From contig NZ_UTKY01000038.1 in NCBI RefSeq assembly GCF_900583165.1, positions 1-64,000 of the forward strand: a DNA stretch of 64,000 bases, in the 5' to 3' direction. Below, one piece after another: positions 8,816 to 17,792 of the stretch. This DNA comes from Pseudomonas viridiflava (lineage in GTDB: Bacteria > Pseudomonadota > Gammaproteobacteria > Pseudomonadales > Pseudomonadaceae). How positions within the stretch are numbered: the first letter of the stretch is position 1; the number at the start of each line of letters is the position of its first letter. Below the pieces are notes generated by a model that was given only the letters and a program-made list of their open reading frames with translations, was not told the DNA's origin and searched no databases. A program made the position numbers and the translations under genes.

Positions 8816-9601
8816 TCAGCGCGCCCGTGCCAGATCACGTAAAAACTGCAAGGCGTCACTCGCCAGCGGTTGATACTGATTGAGAATGTCGGCCAGGCCA
8901 ACCCAGAAAATCCCCATGCCCAACACCAGGGTCAGCGGGAAGCCGATGGAAAAGATGTTCAACTGCGGCGCTGCCCGGGTCATCACGCCAAACGCAATAT
9001 TGACCACCAGCAGTGCGGTGATCGCCGGCAACACCAGCAACAGCGACGCGCCCAGCACCCAACCCAAGCGCCCCACTATCTCCCAGAAATGATTGACCAC
9101 CAGCCCCGACCCCACGGGCAAGGTGGTAAAGCTCTCGGTCAGCACCTCAAACGCCACCAGATGGCCGTTCATGGCCAGGAACAGCAGTGTCACCAGCATG
9201 GTCAGGAATTGCCCGATCACCGCCGCCGACACGCCGTTGGTAGGGTCGACCATGGACGCAAAGCCCATGCCCATCTGAATCGAAATGATCTGCCCGGCAA
9301 TCACAAAGGCCTGGAAAAACAACGAGAGGGAAAACCCCAGCATCGCCCCGATCAAAATTTGCTCGGCGATCAGCAACAGCGCACTCAGGTCAATCGCGTT
9401 GACCGGCGGCATCGGCGGCAACCCGGGCACGATCACGACAGTAATCGCCACCGCGAAGTACAGGCGCACCCGCCGTGGCACCAGGGTCGTGCCGAATACG
9501 GGCATGGCCATCAACATCGCCGTCACGCGAAACAGCGGCAGGATGAAGGACGCCACCCAGGTACTGATCTGGGTGTCGGTCAAGGCCAGCAACGACTGCA
9601 T
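8816..9601 (-). CDS. fliR: Flagellar export gate protein FliR
   Basis: A 261-residue polytopic membrane protein of the FliPQR export gate. It has about six hydrophobic segments and the family motif VFGTTLVPRRVRLYFAVAI near residues 35-53. It sits between fliQ and flhB with gaps of only a few bases. Length is normal. Confidence 0.96.
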   Translation of the reverse strand: MQSLLALTDTQISTWVASFILPLFRVTAMLMAMPVFGTTLVPRRVRLYFAVAITVVIVPGLPPMPPVNAIDLSALLLIAEQILIGAMLGFSLSLFFQAFVIAGQIISIQMGMGFASMVDPTNGVSAAVIGQFLTMLVTLLFLAMNGHLVAFEVLTESFTTLPVGSGLVVNHFWEIVGRLGWVLGASLLLVLPAITALLVVNIAFGVMTRAAPQLNIFSIGFPLTLVLGMGIFWVGLADILNQYQPLASDALQFLRDLARAR

Positions 9602-9605
9602 CGGG

Positions 9606-9875
9606 TCAGCCGATCAACTGCGGAATACTGCCGTACAGCTGCAGGATGTATTCCATAAAAGATTGCACCAGCCACGGGCCAGCGACGATCAGCGTGACCA
9701 GCATCACCAGCAAACGCGGCAAAAAGCTCAAGGTCTGTTCGTTGATCTGGGTCGCGGCCTGGAACATCGCCACCAGCAGGCCCACCAACAAGCTTGGCAC
9801 CACCAAGACGGCAACCATCACCGTGGTCAGCCACAGCGCTTCACGAAACAGGTCGACGGCAACTTCTGGCGTCAT
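9606..9875 (-). CDS. fliQ: Flagellar export gate protein FliQ
   Basis: An 89-residue protein with two membrane helices that forms the export gate with FliP and FliR. It begins MTPEVAVDLFREALWLTT and contains the conserved QAATQINEQTLSFLPR. The ATG at 9875 has GGAGGGG upstream and starts four bases after the fliP stop; the ten-codon upstream extension is rejected. Confidence 0.96.
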   Translation of the reverse strand: MTPEVAVDLFREALWLTTVMVAVLVVPSLLVGLLVAMFQAATQINEQTLSFLPRLLVMLVTLIVAGPWLVQSFMEYILQLYGSIPQLIG

Positions 9876-9879
9876 AGCG

Positions 9880-10623
9880 CTAAACCCCTCCGAAACTGCC
9901 GGCAAGGGTGCCGATTATCAGCGCCCAACCGTCCACCAGCACAAACAGCATGATCTTGAACGGCAACGAGATGATCAGCGGCGACAGCATCATCATACCC
10001 ATGGCCATCAGCACGCTCGCCACGACGAGGTCGATGATCAGGAAAGGGATAAAGATCATGAAACCGATCTGAAACGCGGTCTTCAACTCGGACGTGACAA
10101 ACGCCGGCACCAGGATGGTCAGGGGGGCCTGGTCCGGAGTGGCGATGTCGGTACGCTTGGACAGGCGCATAAACAGCTCAAGGTCGCTGGAGCGGGTCTG
10201 CGACAGCATGAAGTCCTTGATCGGCACCTGGGCCCTATCGATCGCGACCTGAGCGGTGATGGTTTCCGCCAGGTACGGTTGCAGGGCTTGCTGGTTCACC
10301 TTGTCGAACACCGGCGCCATGATGAACATCGTCAAGAACAGCGCCATGCCGGTGAGGATCTGGTTCGACGGCGTCTGCTGCAGGCCCAGGGCCTGACGCA
10401 AAATCGAAAACACGATGATGATCCGCGTAAAGCTGGTCATCAGCATGACAAACGCCGGGATAAAACTCAGCGCAGTCATGATCAGTAGGATCTGCAGGCT
10501 GACCGAATACTCCTGCGCGCCCGCCGCGTTGGTACCCAGGGTGATCGCCGGGATCGACAACGGGTCGGCGGCCAGCGCGAGAGGCGCTGCCAGCAACAGC
10601 ATGAGCGTCAATAAAACGCGCAT
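9880..10623 (-). CDS. fliP: Flagellar export gate protein FliP
   Basis: A 247-residue export-gate protein with a cleavable signal peptide ([18 protein letters not shown], then ADP). Conserved family segments include [25 protein letters not shown] and [18 protein letters not shown]. The start overlaps the fliO stop by one base (TAATG), implying coupled translation. Confidence 0.97.
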   Translation of the reverse strand: MRVLLTLMLLLAAPLALAADPLSIPAITLGTNAAGAQEYSVSLQILLIMTALSFIPAFVMLMTSFTRIIIVFSILRQALGLQQTPSNQILTGMALFLTMFIMAPVFDKVNQQALQPYLAETITAQVAIDRAQVPIKDFMLSQTRSSDLELFMRLSKRTDIATPDQAPLTILVPAFVTSELKTAFQIGFMIFIPFLIIDLVVASVLMAMGMMMLSPLIISLPFKIMLFVLVDGWALIIGTLAGSFGGV

Positions 10624-11054
10624 TACTTCTTATCCTTCTGATCCTTGCCCAGCAACTCCATCAGGCGCTGGGCGAATTCTGGCGTGGCAGACTGGGTCTG
10701 ATCGACGTTTACCGGGTTTTTGAGCACATGCAGTGGCGTGATACGACCGGGGGTGATGCCCAACAGGATCTGTTCGTCACCCACTTGCACCAACACCAGC
10801 CGATCACGCGGGCCAAGCGCGCGCGAACCGATCATCTCGATGACCTGCCCATTACCCGGCCCCACGCGCTGTACACGGCGCATCAGCCAGGCGAGCACGA
10901 AGATCAAGCCGACCACCAGCAACAAACCCAACACCAGTTGGGTCAACTGGCCGCCGAGACTGGCCGGTGCAGCCGCGGCAGCCTGAGCCACCGGTTCAGC
11001 CGCCAGGGCGCCCAATGGCAGCGCTGACAACAGTCCTACCGTCAGGCGCTGCAT
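10623..11054 (-). CDS. fliO: Flagellar assembly protein FliO
   Basis: A 143-residue membrane protein that helps assemble the FliP ring. An N-terminal signal-like segment (residues 1-19) precedes an Ala-rich stretch, one membrane helix at about 35-58 ([17 protein letters not shown]) and a cytosolic domain with [19 protein letters not shown]. It lies between fliN and fliP in the usual order. Confidence 0.95.
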   Translation of the reverse strand: MQRLTVGLLSALPLGALAAEPVAQAAAAAPASLGGQLTQLVLGLLLVVGLIFVLAWLMRRVQRVGPGNGQVIEMIGSRALGPRDRLVLVQVGDEQILLGITPGRITPLHVLKNPVNVDQTQSATPEFAQRLMELLGKDQKDKK

Positions 11055-11055
11055 A

Positions 11056-11523
11056 TCAGCGCAACTTCTTGATGCGTTCGCTCGGGCTGATCACGTCGGT
11101 CAGGCGGATGCCGAACTTTTCGTTGACCACTACCACTTCGCCGTGGGCAATCAGGGTGCCGTTGACCAGCACGTCCAATGGCTCGCCGGCCAGGCGGTCC
11201 AGCTCGATTACCGAGCCTTGGTTGAGTTGCAGCAGGTTGCGGATGTTGATGTCGGTGCTGCCGACTTCCATGGAAATCGACACCGGGATGTCGAGAATCA
11301 CGTCCAGGTTCGGACCGTCCAGGGTCACCGGGTCGTTGTTCTTCGGCACGCTGCCGAACTCTTCCATTTGCAGGCGATTGCCGGCGGGTGCGGTGGCGGC
11401 GTCAGCGGCCAGCAGCGCGTCGATATCGTCCTGACCAACATCGCCGGTTTCTTCCAGGGCAGCTGCCCATTCGTCAGCCAGTGCCTGGTCTTCGGCGGAA
11501 GTGTTTTCGTGTTCGGTAGCCAT
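11056..11523 (-). CDS. fliN: Flagellar motor switch protein FliN
   Basis: A 155-residue C-ring protein that binds CheY-P with FliM. The C-terminal SpoA-like domain spans about 70-155 (DVILDIPVSISMEVG through FGIRLTDVISPSERIKKLR). The acidic N-terminal extension is typical of Pseudomonas FliN. The ATG at 11523 has GAGG seven bases upstream and matches the family; a start seven codons earlier is less likely. Confidence 0.97.
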   Translation of the reverse strand: MATEHENTSAEDQALADEWAAALEETGDVGQDDIDALLAADAATAPAGNRLQMEEFGSVPKNNDPVTLDGPNLDVILDIPVSISMEVGSTDINIRNLLQLNQGSVIELDRLAGEPLDVLVNGTLIAHGEVVVVNEKFGIRLTDVISPSERIKKLR

Positions 11524-11557
11524 TACATGTCCTCGGCGGAGCAAAAATTTAGGTTGA

Positions 11558-12526
11558 TCAGCGGCGGTTGATCGGTTCGATCACTTGCAGCGCCAGGTTG
11601 CCCTTGTGGGAACCGAGCTTGACCTTGAACGACGGCACGCCGTTGGCGCGCATGATCATTTCTTCCGGCAATTCGACGGGAATGATGTCCCCTGGTTGCA
11701 TGTGCAAAATGTCCCGCAGGCGCAACTGGCGGCGGGCCACGGTGGCACTCAGCGGTACGTCGACATCCAGCAGGTCTTCGCGCAGGGCCTTGACCCAGCG
11801 TTCGTCCTGGTCGTCGAGGTCGGACTGGAAACCGGCATCGAGCATCTCGCGCACCGGCTCGATCATCGAGTACGGCATGGTCACGTGCAGATCGCCGCCG
11901 CCACCATCGAGCTCGATGTGAAAGGTGGACACCACAATAGCTTCGCTGGGGCCGACGATGTTGGCCATGGCCGGGTTCACTTCCGAGTTGATGTACTCGA
12001 AATTGACTTCCATGATCGCCTGCCAGGCCTCCTTCAAGTCAATGAAGGCTTGCTCCAGCACCATGCGCACCACCCGAAGCTCAGTGGGGGTGAATTCACG
12101 GCCTTCGATCTTGGCGTGACGGCCGTCACCGCCGAAGAAGTTATCCACCAGCTTGAACACCAGCTTGGCGTCGAGGATGAACAATGCGGTGCCGCGCAGG
12201 GGCTTGATCTTGACCAGGTTGAGGCTGGTGGGCACGTACAACGAGTGCACGTATTCACCGAACTTCATCACCTGCACACCGCCCACCGCCACGTCCGCCG
12301 AACGGCGCAGCATGTTGAACATGCTGATACGGGTATAGCGGGCGAAACGTTCGTTGATCATCTCCAGGGTCGGCATGCGTCCACGGACGATGCGATCCTG
12401 GCTGGTCAGGTCGTAACTTTTGACACTGCCGGGCTCGGCAGCCATTTCGGTCTGTACCAGACCGTCGTCGACGCCATGCAGCAGCGCATCGATTTCATCC
12501 TGGGACAGCAGGTCTTGCACGGCCAT
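11558..12526 (-). CDS. fliM: Flagellar motor switch protein FliM
   Basis: A 322-residue C-ring protein. The extreme N-terminus (LLSQDEIDALLHG) is the CheY-P docking peptide. The middle domain binds FliG and the C-terminal SpoA domain pairs with FliN. Length is normal. It lies nine bases after fliL and 34 before fliN. Confidence 0.97.
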   Translation of the reverse strand: MAVQDLLSQDEIDALLHGVDDGLVQTEMAAEPGSVKSYDLTSQDRIVRGRMPTLEMINERFARYTRISMFNMLRRSADVAVGGVQVMKFGEYVHSLYVPTSLNLVKIKPLRGTALFILDAKLVFKLVDNFFGGDGRHAKIEGREFTPTELRVVRMVLEQAFIDLKEAWQAIMEVNFEYINSEVNPAMANIVGPSEAIVVSTFHIELDGGGGDLHVTMPYSMIEPVREMLDAGFQSDLDDQDERWVKALREDLLDVDVPLSATVARRQLRLRDILHMQPGDIIPVELPEEMIMRANGVPSFKVKLGSHKGNLALQVIEPINRR

Positions 12527-12535
12527 GTCGTGGTC

Positions 12536-13036
12536 CTACTGCAATACGAAATTAGTGAAGAGCGCCTGCTCGATCACGACTTTGCCGAGCTCTTTCTGGG
12601 CCACTTCCTGCACGCTGGCAGTGACCTTCTGGCGCAGCATTTCCTGGCCCACCGGAGTGGCCAGGGTCTCAAAGCTCTGCCCGGAGAACAGCATCACCAG
12701 GTTGTTACGGATCACTGGCATGTGCACCTTGAGCGCGTCCAGGTCCGACTGGTTGCGCGCCAGCAAGGTGATGCTCACCTGCAGGTAGCGCTGACGGCCG
12801 TTCTGATTGAAGTTGGCGACAAAGGCCGGAAGCATCGGCTCGAAGATTGCCGGTTGCTTGACGTTAGTGGCGGTTTCGGCGGCAGGTTCCGGTTTGCTTG
12901 CACTGCTGTGCATGATGTACCAAGTGCCCCCCACCGAGGCGCCGATGGCCAGCAGCAGGCCTACGACTATCAACAGGATAAGCTTGAGCTTGCCTTTACC
13001 TGCGGGTGCTTTTGCTGCGTCGTCGCTCTTCGCCAT
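12536..13036 (-). CDS. fliL: Flagellar basal body protein FliL
   Basis: A 166-residue single-pass inner-membrane protein near the stators. A Lys-rich cytosolic tail and one membrane helix (about 18-40) precede a periplasmic domain with MLPAFVANFNQNGRQRYLQV. It is the first gene of the fliLMNOPQR-flhB run and has its own sigma-54 type promoter 51 bases upstream. Confidence 0.96.
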   Translation of the reverse strand: MAKSDDAAKAPAGKGKLKLILLIVVGLLLAIGASVGGTWYIMHSSASKPEPAAETATNVKQPAIFEPMLPAFVANFNQNGRQRYLQVSITLLARNQSDLDALKVHMPVIRNNLVMLFSGQSFETLATPVGQEMLRQKVTASVQEVAQKELGKVVIEQALFTNFVLQ

Positions 13037-13086
13037 GCCAATAATCCGTCACTATTCGGGGATTCATAGATCTACGGAAAAGCAAG

Positions 13087-13102
13087 AGCAAGTGTTATGC
13101 CA
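13087..13102 (-). promoter_or_regulatory. Putative sigma-54 promoter of fliLMNOPQR-flhB
   Basis: The minus strand reads TGGCATAACACTTGCT, a near-perfect match to TGGCAC-N5-TTGCW. It lies in the 130-base gap between fliK and fliL, 51 bases before the fliL ATG. It suggests fliL starts its own FleQ/RpoN-dependent transcript. Confidence 0.75.
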
Positions 13103-13166
13103 GAGTTGTCTGGGAGATTGGGGAAGGCGCCACACCACAAATCAAATGTCCTGCATCAGGCTCAGG

Positions 13167-14492
13167 TCAGGCGTAGTAGTCGACGGCGCTGGAGCCGATG
13201 ACTGTGGACGCTACCGGCGCGACCGCTTCAGCGATCTCGGCATGGGCGCCGCTGTCGCTATCCCCACCACGCCCGTTGCTACGATTCACACCAGCGGCCT
13301 GGGCCTGCTGCTGTTGCTGCTCCTGGCCGCGGGACTGATCAGACACGTTTACATCCACCTGCCCCATGCCCTGCTGGGCAAACATCTCCCGCAAGCGGCC
13401 CGACTGGCTTTCCAGCGCTTCGCGCACCACCGGGTGGGCGCTCATGAAATTGACCTGGGCTTGCTGGTCGGCGGTCATGTTGACCTTGATATCCAGGCGA
13501 CCCAGCTCAGCTGGCTGCAACTGAATCTCCGCCGACTTGAGGTTAGCGCTGGAGAGGTACATCACGCGGTTGACGATTTCATCGGTCCAGCCGCTCTGGT
13601 GCATGGCCAATGGGGTATTCGTCACCGGCGGCAAAGCGTTGGCCGTCTTGGGCGTGGCGGCTTGGGTCAGTGCAGCCAGGCGGTCAGCAAAGTTATCGAC
13701 ACGGGTATCGCTGCTGGCGTTCTTCAGGTCTTTGAGGCCGTCATCGATCAACACGCCAAACGCCTTGTCGCCGCCCTGGTCAGTGCTGTCCTTGCTGGCT
13801 TGCTGGTCGACCATCGTGGCCAAGCCAGAGGCGAAATTCTGTGCAGCGGTCGGCTGATCCAGGGTCGGCGGCGGCGCAGTTTTCGCGGGCGCCTGGCTGC
13901 TGGCGGACACGTGGCCGCCCTGCTCCATCGCCAAACGCACGGTGGGCATGGCGTCCAGGGGGTCGGCTTCGGGGTCGAACGCGGGCGGGGCTTCGTCGGT
14001 GGCCGCAATCGGTGCTGCCACTAACGGCAGGGTTTTGTCGTCTTTGGCGGTGGTTACGGGTGCCGGGGTTTCTACAGGTACCGGCACGGCCACTGGGGTG
14101 ACGGCGGCAATCAGCGCCGGGTCGACCACCGGGTCAGCGGGTGGTTGCTGTGCCAGGGCTGGGTCTACGGCAGCGTCGTCATCTTTGCTGGCGCTGTCGT
14201 CTGGCTTGGCAGGCAAGGTATTGCCGCTATCGGCAACCGCCGGCTTGCTGACGGCAGGCTTGTCGGCACTGGCAGCCGGTTTGGCGCTGGCATCGGCAGG
14301 CTTGTCTCGCGAAGGTTTTGGCGAGGTGTCGTCGGCTTTGACCGTGGGCTTGGAACCTTGGTTGGCGAACACCTGAGCGAAGCCAGGGCCCTTGTCCCGC
14401 GGGTCTACGGCCGCTACCGGTTGATTGGCGGCGGGCGCTTGAGGCTTGGCCGCAGGGGCAGCCTGAAGGAGGGAATTGGGGGCGACTGGCAT
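13167..14492 (-). CDS. fliK: Flagellar hook-length control protein FliK
   Basis: A 441-residue secreted ruler protein that sets hook length and triggers the FlhB substrate switch. The N-terminal two thirds is low-complexity Ala/Pro/Asp/Lys sequence, as usual. The C-terminal Flg_hook domain holds ADQQAQVNFMSAHPVVREALESQ and LREMFAQQGM, and the end is Gln-rich. The ATG at 14492 has GGAG nine bases upstream; an ATG seven codons earlier has none. A sigma-54 element lies 51 bases upstream. Confidence 0.93.
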   Translation of the reverse strand: MPVAPNSLLQAAPAAKPQAPAANQPVAAVDPRDKGPGFAQVFANQGSKPTVKADDTSPKPSRDKPADASAKPAASADKPAVSKPAVADSGNTLPAKPDDSASKDDDAAVDPALAQQPPADPVVDPALIAAVTPVAVPVPVETPAPVTTAKDDKTLPLVAAPIAATDEAPPAFDPEADPLDAMPTVRLAMEQGGHVSASSQAPAKTAPPPTLDQPTAAQNFASGLATMVDQQASKDSTDQGGDKAFGVLIDDGLKDLKNASSDTRVDNFADRLAALTQAATPKTANALPPVTNTPLAMHQSGWTDEIVNRVMYLSSANLKSAEIQLQPAELGRLDIKVNMTADQQAQVNFMSAHPVVREALESQSGRLREMFAQQGMGQVDVNVSDQSRGQEQQQQQAQAAGVNRSNGRGGDSDSGAHAEIAEAVAPVASTVIGSSAVDYYA

Positions 14493-14543
14493 AGGTAAAG
14501 GTCTCCACTGCATGGGGGTCGGGGATGCAGTCTCAGGAGGTAG

Positions 14544-14559
14544 AGCAAGAGTCGGGCCA
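14544..14559 (-). promoter_or_regulatory. Putative sigma-54 promoter of fliK
   Basis: The minus strand reads TGGCCCGACTCTTGCT, keeping GG and GC ten bases apart and a full TTGCT. It is 51 bases before the fliK ATG and right at the edge of the large inverted-repeat region, so the promoter survives next to repeat DNA. Confidence 0.65.
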
Positions 14560-14726
14560 GGTTTGGGTTTGGGTTTGGTTAGTGTACATATCCGTTGCTG
14601 CGGTAACGGCTACTTAGGGTTCCGCCCTTACGGCGGGTCACTTTTGGAAAAGAGCCCCAAAAGTAACCAAAAGGGCTCTTGCCCCACCACTCGGTGCCTC
14701 GCGTAGGCTCGGCATGCCCTCACTCC

Positions 14727-14815
14727 GGCTTGAATCCGTGGGCCGCCGTCATGGGCCATCCTTGGCCCAGGACGGCTAACCCGGCGTCCTGCCGGGTTAC
14801 CCACGGATTCAAGCC
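14727..14815. repeat. Cruciform-like insertion inside the left arm
   Basis: A perfect 15-bp inverted repeat (GGCTTGAATCCGTGG at the left, its complement at 14801-14815) encloses two smaller hairpins: GCCGTC/GACGGC with inner TGGGCCA/TTGGCCCA, and AACCCGG/CCGGGTT. The right arm of the outer repeat lacks this block, so it looks like a separate insertion able to fold as a branched stem. Confidence 0.75.
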
Positions 14816-14874
14816 TGCGTTCGGCCAGCGTGGTTAACGGGGCGCCTAAGATCAAGATCAAAAGCCAAATCAAA

Positions 14875-14925
<51 letters not shown>

Positions 14926-14960
14926 AAACCACTTTCCCTCTGATACATGGAGATCAAAAC

Positions 14961-15050
14961 TGTGGGAGGGGGCTTGCCCCCGATGAGGGAGTGTCAGCTA
15001 AACATCTATGGCTGACACAACGCTATCGGGGGCAAGCCCCCTCCCACATT
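14961..15050. repeat. REPIN nested in the hptB-fliK inverted repeat
   Basis: Head TGTGGGAGGGGGCTTGCCCC and its inverted partner ending CCCCCTCCCACATT flank a loop with TGTCAGC/GCTGACA. It is the same family as the other REPINs in this window and sits between the two outer arms. Confidence 0.9.
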
Positions 15051-15291
15051 TGAATGGTGGACGGCACACGCAACCGGTCGGCTCTAAGGCCGCCGCGCTC
15101 TTGCTTTTGATCTGGGGTCGCCCCGTCAAACACGCTGGCCGGAGTTAGGGCATGCCGAGCCTAGGCGAGGCGCCGAGTGTTGGGGCGAAGACCTTTTGGT
15201 TACTTTTGGGTCTTTCCAAAAGTGACCCGCCGTAAGGGCGGAACCCTAAGCAGCCGTTACCGCAGCAATGGATATGTACTCAAACCCAAGC

Positions 15292-15636
15292 TCAAACCCC
15301 AAACCGCTGCCGCTCCAACTCATACATCGACCTAACCACCGCAAACTCACGATCAATCTGATCCACCAACGCTCCAAGATCCGCAGCAGCCTCAACCGAC
15401 TCCGTCTCAAGCCGCTCACACAACTGCGCCAACCGCACCGCCCCAAGGTTGCCACTGCTGCCCTTGAAACTATGCGCAATCCGCCCCAACGCCTTGGCAT
15501 CGTCGCGCGACTTGCGCAACGCCTCTACGCGTTTCTGGGAATCATCGAGAAAGGTATCTAGCAACTTGGGATACTCGCCTTCCATGACTTCCTGCAAACC
15601 CGACAACACCTGCGGGTCCAGATGAATATCAACCAC
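15292..15636 (-). CDS. hptB: Histidine phosphotransfer protein HptB
   Basis: A 114-residue stand-alone Hpt protein. The phospho-accepting His is at residue 55 in AHSFKGSSGNLG. In P. aeruginosa HptB receives phosphate from the hybrid kinases PA1611, PA1976, SagS and, under some conditions, RetS, and passes it to HsbR. It follows hsbR by 30 bases in transcription order. Its stop lies at the edge of the long inverted repeat, which may end the transcript. The identity rests on the linked hsbR and hsbA. Confidence 0.88.
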   Translation of the reverse strand: MVDIHLDPQVLSGLQEVMEGEYPKLLDTFLDDSQKRVEALRKSRDDAKALGRIAHSFKGSSGNLGAVRLAQLCERLETESVEAAADLGALVDQIDREFAVVRSMYELERQRFGV

Positions 15637-15666
15637 TTGCTCGCTCCTTGATCAAGAATCGGCGGA

Positions 15667-17385
15667 TTATGCCAGAGCCCCCCAGCAAAACTCCACGCAG
15701 ACACTGCGCCCGCCATCGGACCAGCCTACAGTGCTGCTTAACTGACGCACCAGGCTCAAGCCCCGGCCTGACAGACGGTCAACATCCAGCGGCCGTGCCA
15801 GCACTTCTTCCACATCGAAACCAGTGCCGCTGTCTTCGATACGCAATGTCATCCTGCCCCCACTCGCGGTGGGCACCACTTCAACATGCACCCGGATATA
15901 TCCACTGCTCAACTGCGCCAGGCGGTCATTGCGCTGGCGATAATAGTCGGCAAACCCGTGGGCATCGCGCTTGAGCCGCGAATCCAGGCCCAGCACGCCA
16001 TGCTCCAATGCATTGGAATACAGCTCCGCCATCACACTGTAGAGCGCCCCGCTCTGCTCACGCAGGCCATGAATCTCCAGCAACAGTTGCAGCAGGTAGG
16101 GCAATGGGTGGTAAGCCTTGAGGGTCTCGGCGCGAAATTCGAAGCTCACCGACCAGTCCAGCGGGCACGACTGGCCGCTATCGGCATACAACGGCCCCGT
16201 CGCACGCAGGGCCTGACCGGGTTGCAGGGTGATTTCCACCATGCTTACGTCATCGCGCACCTCGCCCCGAAACGCGGCCAACGCCTGCTCGATATCCTTG
16301 AACAAATGATCGGGGTCGCGGTTGGCAGCAAACACCTGCTGCAAGCGCTCGGCACCAAATAGTTGGTCATTGGCGTCGGCGGTATCCAGCACGCCGTCAG
16401 ACAATAAAAACACCCGGTCACCCAGCGCCATGGGCCAGACCTCGGTGCGATCGTCAAAGGCCTGCGCCGACAATACCCCCAACGGTAAATGCCGCGATTG
16501 CAACGGCGTGCGCTTGCCCGTGGCGATTTCATGTACATAGCCGTCAGGCATCCCGCCGCTCCACACTTCCACCACCCGCCGCTGCGTGCTCAGACACAAC
16601 AAGGTGGCGCAGCAGAACATGTCCACTGGCAGGATGCGCTTAAGCTTGGCGTTCATCTCCCGCAGGGTCTGCGCCAGGCCGTAGCCCTTGGCCGTCATGC
16701 CGTAGAAAACTTCGGCCAGGGGCATCGCGCCCACCGCCGCTGGCAGGCCGTGGCCAGTGAAGTCGCCGAGCAGCACGTGCATATCGCCGGACGGCGTATA
16801 GGCCGCCAGCAGCAGGTCGCCGTTGAACAACGCATAGGGCGATTGCAGGTAGCGGATATTCGGTGCGGCATTGATACAGCCCGAATGCGCAACCTTGTCG
16901 AAGACCGCCTTGGCCACCCGCTGCTCATGCAGTAAATAATCGTGGTGTTTGGCGATCAGGTCTCGCTGCTGCAACACCGTGGCCTGCAGGCGCCGCAGGC
17001 GATCCATGGCGTTGATCTTCGCGGCGAGGATAAGCGGGTTATAGGGCTTGGCCAGGAAGTCATCGCCACCCGCATTCAGGCACTGGGCCAAGGCTGCGCT
17101 CTCGCGCAGGGAGGTGAGGAAAATAATCGGTACCAGCGCCTCACCCGCCAATTGTTTGATACGCCGCGCGGCTTCAAAACCGTCCATCACCGGCATCAAC
17201 GCATCCATCAACACCAGCTGTGGTTGCTCGCGGGTGAACACTTCGACCGCTTGGGCGCCATTGGAGGCAGTGAGCACCTGATGGCCTTGGCGCCGCACGA
17301 TGGTCGACAACAGCAACAGGTCGGCAGCGCTGTCTTCGGCGATCAGGATGGTCAGCGGCTCAACCACGGGGGCCTGGCCGTTCAA
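15667..17385 (-). CDS. hsbR: Response regulator HsbR: receiver, PP2C-type phosphatase and anti-sigma kinase-like domains
   Basis: A 572-residue protein with three parts. The receiver (about 12-130) has its phospho-acceptor Asp at 61 (VLMDALMPVMDG). A SpoIIE-like PP2C phosphatase follows (about 190-390, with GDFTGHGLPAA). The C-terminal HATPase is of the RsbW type (ELYSNALEHG, DSGTGFDVEE). In P. aeruginosa HsbR receives phosphate from HptB and controls the phosphorylation of HsbA. The start is TTG at 17385, overlapping the hsbA stop as TTGA; no other start precedes the receiver. Confidence 0.9.
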   Translation of the reverse strand: MNGQAPVVEPLTILIAEDSAADLLLLSTIVRRQGHQVLTASNGAQAVEVFTREQPQLVLMDALMPVMDGFEAARRIKQLAGEALVPIIFLTSLRESAALAQCLNAGGDDFLAKPYNPLILAAKINAMDRLRRLQATVLQQRDLIAKHHDYLLHEQRVAKAVFDKVAHSGCINAAPNIRYLQSPYALFNGDLLLAAYTPSGDMHVLLGDFTGHGLPAAVGAMPLAEVFYGMTAKGYGLAQTLREMNAKLKRILPVDMFCCATLLCLSTQRRVVEVWSGGMPDGYVHEIATGKRTPLQSRHLPLGVLSAQAFDDRTEVWPMALGDRVFLLSDGVLDTADANDQLFGAERLQQVFAANRDPDHLFKDIEQALAAFRGEVRDDVSMVEITLQPGQALRATGPLYADSGQSCPLDWSVSFEFRAETLKAYHPLPYLLQLLLEIHGLREQSGALYSVMAELYSNALEHGVLGLDSRLKRDAHGFADYYRQRNDRLAQLSSGYIRVHVEVVPTASGGRMTLRIEDSGTGFDVEEVLARPLDVDRLSGRGLSLVRQLSSTVGWSDGGRSVCVEFCWGALA

Positions 17386-17687
17386 CTGATGTCGAACAGT
17401 TTGTCGAAATTGGAAATGCCCAGGATCTTGCGCACATCGCTATTGCTGTTGATCACGCGGATATCGGCCTCATCGCCGCCGGCGTGGTCGCGCAGCAGCA
17501 AGAGCATGCCGAGGGCAGAGCTGTCGAGGTAGGTGGTCTCTTTAAGATCCACCACATACAACTGAGGCACCTTGTAGAAACGTTCGTAGGCTTCACGAAA
17601 CGTCTGGTGGCTCCCGAAATCGAAACGGCCCTTGATGGCAATCGTCAACTTCGTCCCATCCAGGGAGACTTCTGACTCGACAGACAT
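17382..17687 (-). CDS. hsbA: Anti-anti-sigma factor HsbA (STAS domain)
   Basis: A 101-residue STAS protein. The regulatory Ser pair is at 56-57 in YLDSSALGMLLLL, so it can be phosphorylated by the HsbR kinase domain. In P. aeruginosa unphosphorylated HsbA binds FlgM and frees FliA, while phosphorylated HsbA acts with the diguanylate cyclase HsbD. It is the first gene of hsbA-hsbR-hptB. I see no obvious sigma-54 or sigma-28 element in the short gap after fliJ. Confidence 0.9.
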   Translation of the reverse strand: MSVESEVSLDGTKLTIAIKGRFDFGSHQTFREAYERFYKVPQLYVVDLKETTYLDSSALGMLLLLRDHAGGDEADIRVINSNSDVRKILGISNFDKLFDIS

Positions 17688-17760
17688 GCGAGTGCTTCCT
17701 TGTCATTGGCAATGGAAAAGGTTTAGCAGGAGATACAGACTGAGGCAACACCGCAGATCA

Positions 17761-17792
17761 AATGTGGGAGGGGGCAAGCCCTCTCCCACATT
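17761..17792. repeat. Single REP palindrome at the fliJ 3' end
   Basis: AATGTGGGAGGGGGCAAGCC and its partner form a compact palindrome with no REPIN loop, touching the fliJ stop codon. It may act as a transcript end or stability element for fliEFGHIJ. Confidence 0.82.

Noticed and set aside
11585..13069. 494-codon plus-strand frame opposite fliM and fliL
   Set aside because: Antisense to two certain genes and rich in His, Gln and Val, the usual product of reading high-GC Pseudomonas genes on the wrong strand.
17688..17760. Possible sigma-54 promoter before hsbA
   Set aside because: TGGC-like and TTGC-like pieces occur but not with ten bases between GG and GC on the correct strand.
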